Of a stretch of DNA of 64,000 nucleotides, positions 42,331 through 50,450 are shown piece by piece. This DNA is from Paracoccus caeni (GTDB lineage: Bacteria; Pseudomonadota; Alphaproteobacteria; Rhodobacterales; Rhodobacteraceae): contig NZ_JAEPRQ010000003.1 of NCBI RefSeq assembly GCF_016629665.1, positions 124,001-188,000 of the forward strand. The letters run 5' to 3'. The notes below the pieces were generated by a model that saw only the letters and a list, made by a program, of their open reading frames with translations, did no database searches and was not told the origin of the DNA. The position numbers were made by a program, and so were the translations under genes. Position 1 is the first letter of the stretch, and every line of letters starts with the position of its first letter.

Positions 42331-42440
42331 CCGTCCCTCCGATTTGCGGGTCAGAATAGCGCGGGGACGCGGCAAGGCCATGACGAAGATACGGATGCCC
42401 GGCAATAACGTTGGGGAAGGCGATGACGTCGCGCTTCGCT

Positions 42441-42926
42441 TCAGGCTGGTGCAGGGGCAGCTTTCAATTCCAGCCGCATGATATGTTGTGGCCCAGCTTC
42501 GCCCTCTGGCCAGACGCCGCCCTCATCCAGAAAGCCCGCCTTGCCGTAAACCGCATAGGCGGCGGGGTTGCGGAAATTCACCGTCAGATAAAGGTTTTGC
42601 GCCTGCGGATAGGCGGCGCTGACATAGCCGCGCAGCGCCTGCATCGCCGCCGTGCCGCTGCCCTTGCCCTGTTCGCGCGCATCCAGAATGACACCGCGAA
42701 GGCCCAGATCGCCATGCCCGGCGAAATCATAGGTTTCAGAATAGGCCCGGTCGATGCGGAACAGGCCGATGGCGAGATCGTCTTTGCGGATTTCATGCAG
42801 GTCCATCGTCGGCGGCGTGTTCACCGCGTCGGCGACCGTTCCCGCGAAGACAAGCTGATCGGGCCGCAGCTTGATATGCGCGACCCGATCGATATCCCCG
42901 CGATCCAGCGGATGCAGGGAAATCAC
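42441..42926 (-). CDS. GNAT-family N-acetyltransferase
   Basis: 161 aa. The acetyl-CoA binding segment appears as GVILDAREQGKGSGTAAMQAL (R-x-x-G-x-G/A), preceded by the beta-strands of the GNAT fold (AIGLFRIDRAYSETYDFAG) and followed by LYLTVNFRNPAAYAVYGKAGF, the motif B region. The acetyl acceptor is unknown. Its ATG overlaps the pepF stop by 4 bp, so they are co-translated. Confidence 0.85.
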   Translation of the reverse strand: MISLHPLDRGDIDRVAHIKLRPDQLVFAGTVADAVNTPPTMDLHEIRKDDLAIGLFRIDRAYSETYDFAGHGDLGLRGVILDAREQGKGSGTAAMQALRGYVSAAYPQAQNLYLTVNFRNPAAYAVYGKAGFLDEGGVWPEGEAGPQHIMRLELKAAPAPA

Positions 42927-44743
42927 GCTTCTAGCGCCTCCAACTCGTCGATGAATCCTTCGATCATCGACAGGCCCTTGTCCCAGAATTGCGGGTCCGA
43001 GGCGTCAAGTCCGAAAGGTGCCAGCAATTCCTTGTGATGCTTTGATCCGCCCGCCGACAGCAGGTCGAAATATTTCTGCTGGAAGTCGGGAAGCCCGTCC
43101 TCATAGGCGGCGTAAAGCGCGTTCACCAAGCCGTCACCGAAGGCATAGGCATAGACGTAGAAGGGCGAATGCACGAAATGCGGCACATAGGTCCAGAAGG
43201 TTTCATAGCCCGGCATGAACTCGAAAACCGGGCCAAGGCTTTCGGCCTGAACCGACATCCACAGCGCATTGATATCGTCGGGCGTCAATTCACCCTCGGC
43301 GCGGGCGGCATGCAGTTTGCATTCGAAATCGTAGAAGGCGATCTGGCGGACCACGGTGTTGATCATATCCTCGACCTTGCCGGCCAGCAGCGCCTTTTTC
43401 TGCGCCGGATCGGTGGTCTTGGCCAGAAGCGCGCGGAAGGTCAGCATCTCGCCAAAGACCGACGCCGTTTCCGCCAGCGTCAGCGGGGTCGAGGCCAGCA
43501 ATTCCCCCTGACCTGCCGCAAGGCGCTGGTGAACGCCGTGGCCCAGTTCATGGGCCAGCGTCATCACATCGCGCGGCTTGCCCAGATAGTTCAACAGAAC
43601 ATAGGGATGCACGGTGGTCACGGTCGGATGGGCAAAGGCGCCGGGCGCCTTGCCGGGCTTGGCGGCGGCATCGATCCAGCCCTTGTCAAAGAACGGCTCG
43701 GCCAGTTCGGCGAGCTTCGGAGAGAAGCTGCCATAGGCGTCCAGCACGGTCGCCCGCGCCTCGGTCCAGTCGATGGTCTTCGGCGTCTCGGTCGGCAGCG
43801 GGGCGTTGCGGTCCCAGACTTGCAGCTTGTCCAGACCCAGCCATTTGGCCTTCAGCGCATAATAGCGATGCGACAGACGCGGATAGGCGGCGGTGACGGC
43901 GTTGCGCAAAGCCTCGACCACTTCCGGCTCGACATGGTTCGACAGGTGGCGGCCATATTGCGGAGTGGGCATCTTGCGCCACTTGTCCTCAATGGCCTTT
44001 TCCTTGGCGAGCGTGTTGTGGATGCGGGCGAACAGCTTGACGTTATCGCCAAAGACCTTGGCAAGCGCATGGGCGGCGGCTTCGCGCTTTGCCCGGTCAT
44101 GCTCGGTCAGAAGGTTCAGCGTTTCCTCAAGGCTCAGCGTCTCGCCATCGACCTCAAAGGTCAGTGCGGCGGTGGTTTCATCGAAAAGGCGGTTCCATGC
44201 GGCTGCGCCGACGACGGAATTGTCATGCAGGAACTGTTCCAGCTCATCGGACAATTGATGCGGGCGCATGGCGCGCATGCGGTCGAAAACCGGTCTGTAG
44301 CGGGCGGGACCATCCGGCGCGGTGAAGACGGCATCATAGGTCGCGTCGGGGATGCGATTGAATTCAAGGCTGAAAAAGACCAGCGGCGTGGTGATATCGG
44401 TGATCCGGCCCTGAAGATCGCCCAATTGCTTGGCGCGGGCGGCATCGACGGTGTTCTGATAATAGCGCAGGCCCGCATAGGACATGATCCGCCCGGCGAT
44501 GATGTCGATGACCTGATACGCCTCGATCGCCTCAAGCATCTGCGGCGCGGTGAGGTCGGCCAGTTTGCCCTGATAGCGGGCGGCGAAATCGTTCACCTTC
44601 GCCTCAAGCGCGTCGATATCGGCGGTCAGTTCGGGCGCGTCGGGGGCCGGGTAAAGATCGGTCAGATCCCATTCGGGCAGATTGCCAAGGGAAGCGCCTT
44701 TGGTCGCCTCATTCGCGTCGAAACTCATCGGTCCGGGCATCAT
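42923..44743 (-). CDS. pepF: M3-family oligoendopeptidase F
   Basis: 606 aa cytoplasmic zinc metallopeptidase that cleaves medium-length peptides. The HExxH zinc motif is LAHELGHGVHQ with His398 and His402, and LTLAETASVFGEM supplies the third ligand Glu. The N-terminal oligopeptidase F helical domain begins with WDLTDLYPAPDAPEL. Two ATGs at 44743 and 44740 both follow AAAGGATCG; a third at 44728 is possible. The downstream GNAT gene overlaps by 4 bp. It may digest peptides taken in by the DppABC-like importer, an inference only. Confidence 0.92.
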   Translation of the reverse strand: MMPGPMSFDANEATKGASLGNLPEWDLTDLYPAPDAPELTADIDALEAKVNDFAARYQGKLADLTAPQMLEAIEAYQVIDIIAGRIMSYAGLRYYQNTVDAARAKQLGDLQGRITDITTPLVFFSLEFNRIPDATYDAVFTAPDGPARYRPVFDRMRAMRPHQLSDELEQFLHDNSVVGAAAWNRLFDETTAALTFEVDGETLSLEETLNLLTEHDRAKREAAAHALAKVFGDNVKLFARIHNTLAKEKAIEDKWRKMPTPQYGRHLSNHVEPEVVEALRNAVTAAYPRLSHRYYALKAKWLGLDKLQVWDRNAPLPTETPKTIDWTEARATVLDAYGSFSPKLAELAEPFFDKGWIDAAAKPGKAPGAFAHPTVTTVHPYVLLNYLGKPRDVMTLAHELGHGVHQRLAAGQGELLASTPLTLAETASVFGEMLTFRALLAKTTDPAQKKALLAGKVEDMINTVVRQIAFYDFECKLHAARAEGELTPDDINALWMSVQAESLGPVFEFMPGYETFWTYVPHFVHSPFYVYAYAFGDGLVNALYAAYEDGLPDFQQKYFDLLSAGGSKHHKELLAPFGLDASDPQFWDKGLSMIEGFIDELEALEA

Positions 44744-44813
44744 CGATCCTTTCTGCTTTGCGCTAGATTTGGACCGGCAGAGGCGCGTTCGCAAGGCTCA
44801 AGCGGCGATTTGA

Positions 44814-45404
44814 TCAGGCAGGCTGCGCTCCGGTGACCTTCAGGATCGCGGTATCGATGCCAAGCGCCTGCGCCTTCGGGTGAATGACGGGCCGTGCGTC
44901 CGACTGACCAAGCGGGAAGTGGCCAATGATCGTGCCCGCCGCTGAGACGACAAGCGAGGGGTGCAGGTCGCTCTGCGCGCCAGTCGCGCGGTGAAGCGCT
45001 TCGATGGCCGTGTTATCGGACGCAGAGGCGGGCCTGATCAGCGGCTGGACCTCGTGACGCTGAAAGTCGCGGGCGATTGCGGTGCTTTCGCGCCCCCATT
45101 CGCTTGCACGGTTACGCGACTGATGGGCCTCGAATGCGTCTTCGTCGATGAACAGCTCCGAGATGTGCCAGATCAGCGGATCGTCATCCTGCCAGGCGTC
45201 GAAGCGCAGGCAGCCCGGCTCGGCCCGGCTCAAATCGACATGACCGGGCAGCAGGGACAAAGCCGTCATCACCTGACCCGCATCGGCGCAGATGAGGCGT
45301 CCTGTCAGCGCAGCCATCGGCCGGGACAGGATGATCGGGATGCCGGTTTCATCCTCGTGATGGTGGTCGTGGGTGTGGTGGTGATGTCCGCAGGAGCAAC
45401 TCAT
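44814..45404 (-). CDS. His-rich ABM-GNAT-like fusion protein
   Basis: 196 aa. An unusual N-terminus, SCSCGHHHHTHDHHHE, is a probable metal-binding tail. Residues about 35-110 resemble an antibiotic-biosynthesis-monooxygenase (ABM) domain (LICADAGQVMTALSLLPGHV, LRFDAWQDDDPLIWHISELF). The C-terminal 80 residues (LIRPASASDNTAIEALHRA, LVVSAAGTIIGHFPL) look like the first strands of a GNAT fold, without the full acetyl-CoA loop. ATGA overlap links it to the DUF72 gene. Function is unknown; an oxidative or metal-handling role is speculative. Confidence 0.7.
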   Translation of the reverse strand: MSCSCGHHHHTHDHHHEDETGIPIILSRPMAALTGRLICADAGQVMTALSLLPGHVDLSRAEPGCLRFDAWQDDDPLIWHISELFIDEDAFEAHQSRNRASEWGRESTAIARDFQRHEVQPLIRPASASDNTAIEALHRATGAQSDLHPSLVVSAAGTIIGHFPLGQSDARPVIHPKAQALGIDTAILKVTGAQPA

Positions 45405-46135
45405 TCTTTCAGCCGTTCGATCAGCGCCATGGCGGCGGCGGGGTTGCGGGGTTTCTCGCCCGAGATGACATAAAGATAAAGGTCACGATCCTTGGCAATC
45501 TTGCGCGCCTCGTCGGCCCAGCGGTCCAAATCGGCGGGGCTGTAGCCTTCCGGCAGATCGGTGGTGCCCATCAGGCGCAGATAGGCGAAATCGGCGGTCT
45601 GGGCGTCAATCTCGGGGAATTTGCTGTCGCAAGCGCGGACGATGGCAACGTTCTTCGCGCGGCACAGATCGGCGGCCTCGGTGGCTGCGAAACTGTCATG
45701 ACGGACCTCGACCGCGTGGCGCAGCGTCAGGCCGTCATAGCTGGTGGGCAGAAGATCAAGGAACGCCGCAAAGTCCTCGGGGTCGAATTTCTTGGTTTCG
45801 GCGAACTGCCAATTGATCGGGCCGAGTTTCTTGCCCAGACGAGTCACGCCCGAATTAAGGAACCGTTCTGCGCTCTCCCTCGCCTCGGCCAACACGCGGC
45901 GATTGGTGGTAAAGCGCGGGCCTTTGACGGCGAAGACAAAGCCCTCCGGCGTCTCGTCATGCCATTTCTGAAAGCTTTCGCGCTTCTGGCTGCCGTAATA
46001 GGTCGCGTTGATCTCAATCGAGGTCAGGTGGGTGCTGGCATATTCCAGTTCCCGCCGCTGCGGCAGACCATCAGGGTAGAAAACACCGCGCCACGGCGCA
46101 AAATTCCAGCCGCCAATGCCGATATGGATCGCCAT
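45401..46135 (-). CDS. DUF72 (YecE-like) protein
   Basis: 244 aa, a TIM-barrel family of uncertain function. Motifs are HIGIGGWNFAPWRGVFYP at the start, EINATYYGSQKRESFQKWHDE, FVFAVKGPRFTTN, LGPINWQFAETKKFD and EVRHDSF. GGAGG lies four bases upstream of the ATG at 46135, which is preferred over 46147 and 46285. The ABM-GNAT gene overlaps its 3' end. A reductase or nuclease link has been suggested for the family; nothing here decides. Confidence 0.88.
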   Translation of the reverse strand: MAIHIGIGGWNFAPWRGVFYPDGLPQRRELEYASTHLTSIEINATYYGSQKRESFQKWHDETPEGFVFAVKGPRFTTNRRVLAEARESAERFLNSGVTRLGKKLGPINWQFAETKKFDPEDFAAFLDLLPTSYDGLTLRHAVEVRHDSFAATEAADLCRAKNVAIVRACDSKFPEIDAQTADFAYLRLMGTTDLPEGYSPADLDRWADEARKIAKDRDLYLYVISGEKPRNPAAAMALIERLKE

Positions 46136-46241
46136 GATCGCCTCCATCCTTCGATGGTCCCGACCTTCGGCGCTTGGCTGGATGAGGTCAAGGTGGCGTC
46201 GAGCCTCCCGGACAGATGTCAGCGATGAAATGAGCCGAGGG

Positions 46242-47801
46242 CTATTCCCACTCGATCGTGCCCGGCGGCTTCGAGGTGATGTCATAGGTGCAGCGGTTGA
46301 TGCCCTTCACCTCATTGATGATCCGGGTCGCCGTTTCGCCCAGAAACTCATGGCTGAACGGATAATAATCCGCCGTCATGCCATCGACCGAAGTGACCGC
46401 GCGCAGCGCGCAGGCGTAGTCATAGGTGCGACCGTCGCCCATCACGCCGACCGTGCGGACCGGCAGGATCGCCACGAAGGCTTGCCAGATGTCGTCGTAA
46501 AGTCCGTGTTTGCGGATCTGGTCGATGAAGACCGCATCGGCTTTGCGCAGGATCTCCAGCTTGTCGCGGGTGATCTCGCCGGGGCAGCGGATGGCGAGGC
46601 CGGGGCCGGGGAAGGGATGGCGGCCGATGAACTGGTCGGGCAGGCCAAGCTCTCGGCCCAAGGCGCGGACCTCGTCCTTGAACAATTCGCGCAGCGGTTC
46701 GACCAGCTTCAGCCCCATCTTCTCGGGCAGGCCACCGACATTGTGGTGCGATTTGATCGTCACCGAAGGTCCGCCAGAGAAGCTGACGCTTTCGATCACG
46801 TCGGGATAGAGCGTGCCTTGGGCCAGAAACTCGGCGCCCTCGATCTCGCTGGCATAGCGTTGGAACACATCGATGAACAGGCGGCCGATGGTCTTGCGCT
46901 TGACCTCGGGGTCGCTGATGCCTTCCAGCGAGCCAAGGAAAAGCTCGGTTTCATCGGCGTGGATCAGCGGGATATTGTAGTTGTCGCGGAACATTTTCAC
47001 GACTTCGTCGGCCTCGTTCAACCGCAGCAAGCCGTGATCGACGAAAACGCAGGTCAACTGGTCGCCGATCGCTTCGTGGATCAGCACCGCCGCGACCGAG
47101 CTGTCAACACCACCCGAAAGGCCGCAGATGACGCGCTTGTCGCCGACCTGCTCACGGATCTTGCGGATCGCCTCGTCCTTGTAGCTGGCCATGGTCCAGT
47201 CGCCGGTAAAGCCCGCCAGCTTGACGAAATTCTCCAGCATGGTGCGACCGTTCGGGGTGTGGTGCACCTCGGGGTGGAACTGGACGGCGTAGAAATGGCG
47301 CGACGGATCGGCGATCATCGCCATCGGCGCGTTGGGCGAGGTGCCGATGATTTCGAATCCCGGCGCAAGTTCGGTCACACGGTCGCCATGGCTCATCCAG
47401 ACTTCTTCGCGACCGCTGTCGAAAAGGCCAGCGAAGATGCCGTCGCCCTTGTGACCCGGTGCGGGAGAGATGAAGGCGCGACCGTATTCGGCATGGTGGC
47501 CCGCTTCGACGCGACCGCCCAACTGCTCCATCATCACCTGTTGGCCATAGCAGATGCCAAAGACCGGCACGCCCATGTCGAAGACCTGCTGCGGGCAACG
47601 GGGGCTGCCTTCCTCGGTCACGCTGGCTGGACCACCCGAAAGGATGATCGCCTGCGGAGCGATCTCGGCCAGCAATTCGGGCGAGACGCTGTTGAAGGGG
47701 CGGATTTCGCAATAGACATTCAGTTCGCGCAGGCGACGCGCAATAAGCTGCGTGACCTGGGATCCGAAGTCGATGATCAGAAGGCGCTGATGCTGGGTCA
47801 T
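46242..47801 (-). CDS. guaA: GMP synthase (glutamine-hydrolysing)
   Basis: 519 aa, full length. The N-terminal glutamine amidotransferase domain shows [16 protein letters not shown] and [15 protein letters not shown] with catalytic Cys84; His and Glu follow in FHPEVHHTP. The ATP pyrophosphatase domain has [17 protein letters not shown] (PP-loop, about residue 219 on), and the C-terminal dimerisation domain ends PPGTIEWE. It aminates XMP to GMP in purine synthesis. It stands alone, with 106 bp before the DUF72 gene and 127 bp before the divergent CAP-domain gene. Confidence 0.97.
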   Translation of the reverse strand: MTQHQRLLIIDFGSQVTQLIARRLRELNVYCEIRPFNSVSPELLAEIAPQAIILSGGPASVTEEGSPRCPQQVFDMGVPVFGICYGQQVMMEQLGGRVEAGHHAEYGRAFISPAPGHKGDGIFAGLFDSGREEVWMSHGDRVTELAPGFEIIGTSPNAPMAMIADPSRHFYAVQFHPEVHHTPNGRTMLENFVKLAGFTGDWTMASYKDEAIRKIREQVGDKRVICGLSGGVDSSVAAVLIHEAIGDQLTCVFVDHGLLRLNEADEVVKMFRDNYNIPLIHADETELFLGSLEGISDPEVKRKTIGRLFIDVFQRYASEIEGAEFLAQGTLYPDVIESVSFSGGPSVTIKSHHNVGGLPEKMGLKLVEPLRELFKDEVRALGRELGLPDQFIGRHPFPGPGLAIRCPGEITRDKLEILRKADAVFIDQIRKHGLYDDIWQAFVAILPVRTVGVMGDGRTYDYACALRAVTSVDGMTADYYPFSHEFLGETATRIINEVKGINRCTYDITSKPPGTIEWE

Positions 47802-47928
47802 GTATGCGCTTTAAGCGGCAGTCGGGCTTCGCGCAAGGGGCGGATGCGGCCAACGGTTGCGGTAACCGTTGCGTTCGTCCGCGGCTTCTGCTTTGCCATG
47901 CGCAGAAAGCTTCTGAGGGACCGATCCG

Positions 47929-48444
47929 ATGATCAGGAAAACCGCTGTCATTGCCCTGATATCCGTGGTGGCGATTGCCGGCTGCGGACGTGACCGGGGC
48001 GCGTTCCCGCAGGGAGAGGCGCTTGTCGCCGGAGGCGGTGCCGTCTGTGCGGCCGATCCCCTGTTGCCGTCGGCGATGGTCGATGCCGTCAACGCCGCCC
48101 GGGCAGGGCAGGGCAAGTCGCTGCTGAAACCGGATGAGCGGCTGTCAGGGATTGCGCAATCGCATGCCTGCGATATCGCCAGCCACAATCGCGCAAGTGT
48201 CGAGGGTTCGGACGGGTCCGGGGTGGTCGATCGGGCGCGGGCCGCGCGCTATCCGACCTGTGGTGTCGCCCAACTGGTCAGCGTGGGCGGCAGCGCCGAT
48301 GCGGCGGTCAGTCGCTGGCTGGCTTCGGGTCCCCACCGTGATGAATTGCTGGCGCAGACGCCGGTCGATATCGGGGCGGGTGTGGTCCGTGGCCCGGACG
48401 GGCGGTTGTGGTGGAGCCTTGTTCTGGGCGAAAACTGCCGCTGA
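47929..48444 (+). CDS. CAP-domain lipoprotein
   Basis: 171 aa. The lipobox is IAGC (Cys about residue 19) after a hydrophobic run (ALISVVAI). The rest resembles the bacterial CAP/SCP (PR-1) fold: MVDAVNAARAGQGKSLL, LSGIAQSHACDIASHN, VSRWLASGPHRDELLAQTPVDIGAGVV and WWSLVLGENC. The His and Glu of the CAP cavity can be matched to SHA and HRDE, but this is approximate. Envelope role likely; no enzymatic activity is proven for such lipoproteins. Confidence 0.85.
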   Translation: MIRKTAVIALISVVAIAGCGRDRGAFPQGEALVAGGGAVCAADPLLPSAMVDAVNAARAGQGKSLLKPDERLSGIAQSHACDIASHNRASVEGSDGSGVVDRARAARYPTCGVAQLVSVGGSADAAVSRWLASGPHRDELLAQTPVDIGAGVVRGPDGRLWWSLVLGENCR

Positions 48445-48563
48445 GGCCAAATCGCTGAAAGTGTGACCCCAAGCCCGCCGCCCTTCGTCGTCGGGTCACT
48501 TCTGGCTCTCCCGCACAAGCGATGCTAGCGTGATCGCAAGGACGAGGCAAAAGGAGGCACCCG

Positions 48564-48845
48564 TTGGCAGCATTGGTGCGGCTGATCATTTTCCTGATCA
48601 TCGCCGAGACGGTTTTTTACCTGCTGCTGCGGGTCTATCTGCGCTCGCTTCGGACCGAGCGGCTTGAGGACATCTGGGACGCGCGCCACCCCGATCAGGC
48701 CGGGAACAACCCGGCCCGGCGCGAGTTTGTCCGCAAAGCGCTGGTCGGGTTCGAAAAGACGCTCAAGGTCAGGCTTCTGGTTCTGGTCTTCATTATTCCG
48801 ACGCTGGCGGTCATGGGGATCGTCTATTTGGTCAACTGGCAGTAG
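48564..48845 (+). CDS. Small two-helix membrane protein
   Basis: 93 aa from a TTG start at 48564, with AAAGGAGG 9-16 bases upstream. Helix 1 is LVRLIIFLIIAETVFYLLLRV, helix 2 LLVLVFIIPTLAVMGIVYLV, joined by a charged loop (SLRTERLEDIWDARHPDQ). No family is named. The DUF1523 gene follows 12 bp downstream, so the two form one transcript and perhaps one envelope complex. Confidence 0.75.
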   Translation: MAALVRLIIFLIIAETVFYLLLRVYLRSLRTERLEDIWDARHPDQAGNNPARREFVRKALVGFEKTLKVRLLVLVFIIPTLAVMGIVYLVNWQ

Positions 48846-48857
48846 GAGCCGCCCTTC

Positions 48858-49505
48858 ATGCATTATGTCAAAGTCGTTCTCGGGGTTCTGCTGGGCGTCT
48901 TCGTCTTTGCCTTTCTGGACTATGTGCTGCCGTCGAAGAACACGGTCTATATTTCCAGCGCCTATAACCGGCTGACCGATGTTACCCCCTCTAACACCAT
49001 GTTCTATGCGTCCGAGAACACCGGCACGGTCGAGAACACCTCGGGGCTGCGCGATGTCCGCTTCATCGAGACGGTGCGTCCGAACGGCAAGGTCTTCGTC
49101 TATCGCAATGAGGATACCGGCTGGATCTGGCCGCCCTATTTCAAATATGACAGCGCCAATCTTCAGGCCGAGGCGACCAACCTGCGCTCGTCCCGGCAAG
49201 ACCCGCAATGGGTCAGCGTGACAGCCTATGGCTGGCGGCTGCCGTGGCTTTCGACCTATCCGAACGCGATCTCCATCGACACGCTTGCCAGCCCGTCCGA
49301 ACAACCGAAGAACTGGCCCGCACTGATCATCCTGACCGTGCTGTTCATCTTCCTTGTGCTGTTCTGGCGGATGTGGGCGCAGTTCCGCGAGCGGACCATC
49401 GATCCCGCGATCCGCTCTGCCGATGCGCATTTCGACCGGGTCGAGGCGCGGGGCCGGTCATGGCTCGACCGTCTGAAGGGCACCAACAAGGGCGGCGGCA
49501 AATGA
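48858..49505 (+). CDS. DUF1523 membrane protein
   Basis: 215 aa. An N-terminal helix (VKVVLGVLLGVFVFAFLDYVL) leads into a periplasmic or soluble domain with YISSAYNRLTDVTPSNTMFY, GTVENTSGLRDVRFIET, VFVYRNEDTGWIWPPYFKYD and WVSVTAYGWRLPWLSTYPNA. A second helix (ALIILTVLFIFLVLFWRMWA) and an Arg/Lys-rich tail end it. DUF1523 is confined mainly to Rhodobacteraceae and its function is unknown. Its stop TGA overlaps the deoC start (ATGA). Confidence 0.87.
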   Translation: MHYVKVVLGVLLGVFVFAFLDYVLPSKNTVYISSAYNRLTDVTPSNTMFYASENTGTVENTSGLRDVRFIETVRPNGKVFVYRNEDTGWIWPPYFKYDSANLQAEATNLRSSRQDPQWVSVTAYGWRLPWLSTYPNAISIDTLASPSEQPKNWPALIILTVLFIFLVLFWRMWAQFRERTIDPAIRSADAHFDRVEARGRSWLDRLKGTNKGGGK

Positions 49506-50443
49506 GACGCAATCCCGGCACCGATCTGAATACCGACAGCTTCGCCGATATTCGCATCAACACCCCGGCGGTCGAGCGCCGCGCGGCGACCATTCCCGCC
49601 CGGCGCAGCCTGAAGAAGGATCATCAGGCCGCCTGGCTGCTGAACGCGATCCGCTGCATCGATCTGACCACGCTTGCGGGCGACGATACCGAGGCGCGGG
49701 TGGCCCGGCTTTGTGCCAAGGCACGCCAGCCGGTCGATCCCGAATTGCTTGAGGCATTGGGCGTCACCGGTCTGACCACCGGCGCGGTTTGTGTCTATCC
49801 GACGATGGTTGCGGCGGCCAAACGCGCGCTTGGCAATTCCGGCATCCCCGTCGCCAGCGTCGCCACCGGCTTTCCCGCCGGGCTGATGCCGCTGGATCTG
49901 CGCCTCGCCGAAATTCGCTATGCCGTCGATCAGGGTGCGGACGAAATCGACATCGTCATCACCCGCGCCCATGTGCTGCAAGCCGACTGGACCGCGCTTT
50001 ACGACGAAATGCGGGCGATGCGCGAAGCCTGCGGCACGTCGCGGATGAAGGCGATCCTTGCCACCGGCGATCTGAAATCGCTGGAGAATGTGGCGAAGGC
50101 CAGCCATGTGGCGATGCAGGCCGGGTCCGACTGGATCAAGACCTCGACCGGGAAAGAGGGGGTGAATGCGACCCTGCCGGTCAGCCTGATCATGTGCCGG
50201 GCGATCCGTGATTATCGCGACCAGACCGGCCATATCGTCGGCTTCAAGCCCGCAGGCGGTTTGCGCACGGCCAAGGATGCGCTGAACTGGCAGATCCTCA
50301 TGCGCGAGGAACTGGGCCGCGACTGGCTTTCCCCCGACCTTTTCCGCATCGGCGCAAGCTCTCTTCTGGGCGATATCGAGCGTCAGATCAGCCACCATGT
50401 GACGGGCCGCTATGCCAGCGCCCATCGCCAAGCCATAGCCTGA
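49502..50443 (+). CDS. deoC: Deoxyribose-phosphate aldolase
   Basis: 313 aa class I aldolase, somewhat long because of an N-terminal arm (about 45 residues). It cleaves 2-deoxyribose-5-P to glyceraldehyde-3-P and acetaldehyde. The TIM-barrel core has GAVCVYPTMVAAAKRAL, EIDIVITRAHV, DWIKTSTGKEG with the Schiff-base Lys in GFKPAGG, and AILATGDLKS. It begins inside the DUF1523 stop (ATGA) and is followed by an ALDH gene after 7 bp; together they would convert deoxyribose-5-P via acetaldehyde to acetate. Confidence 0.92.
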   Translation: MRRNPGTDLNTDSFADIRINTPAVERRAATIPARRSLKKDHQAAWLLNAIRCIDLTTLAGDDTEARVARLCAKARQPVDPELLEALGVTGLTTGAVCVYPTMVAAAKRALGNSGIPVASVATGFPAGLMPLDLRLAEIRYAVDQGADEIDIVITRAHVLQADWTALYDEMRAMREACGTSRMKAILATGDLKSLENVAKASHVAMQAGSDWIKTSTGKEGVNATLPVSLIMCRAIRDYRDQTGHIVGFKPAGGLRTAKDALNWQILMREELGRDWLSPDLFRIGASSLLGDIERQISHHVTGRYASAHRQAIA

Positions 50444-50450
50444 GGGACGA

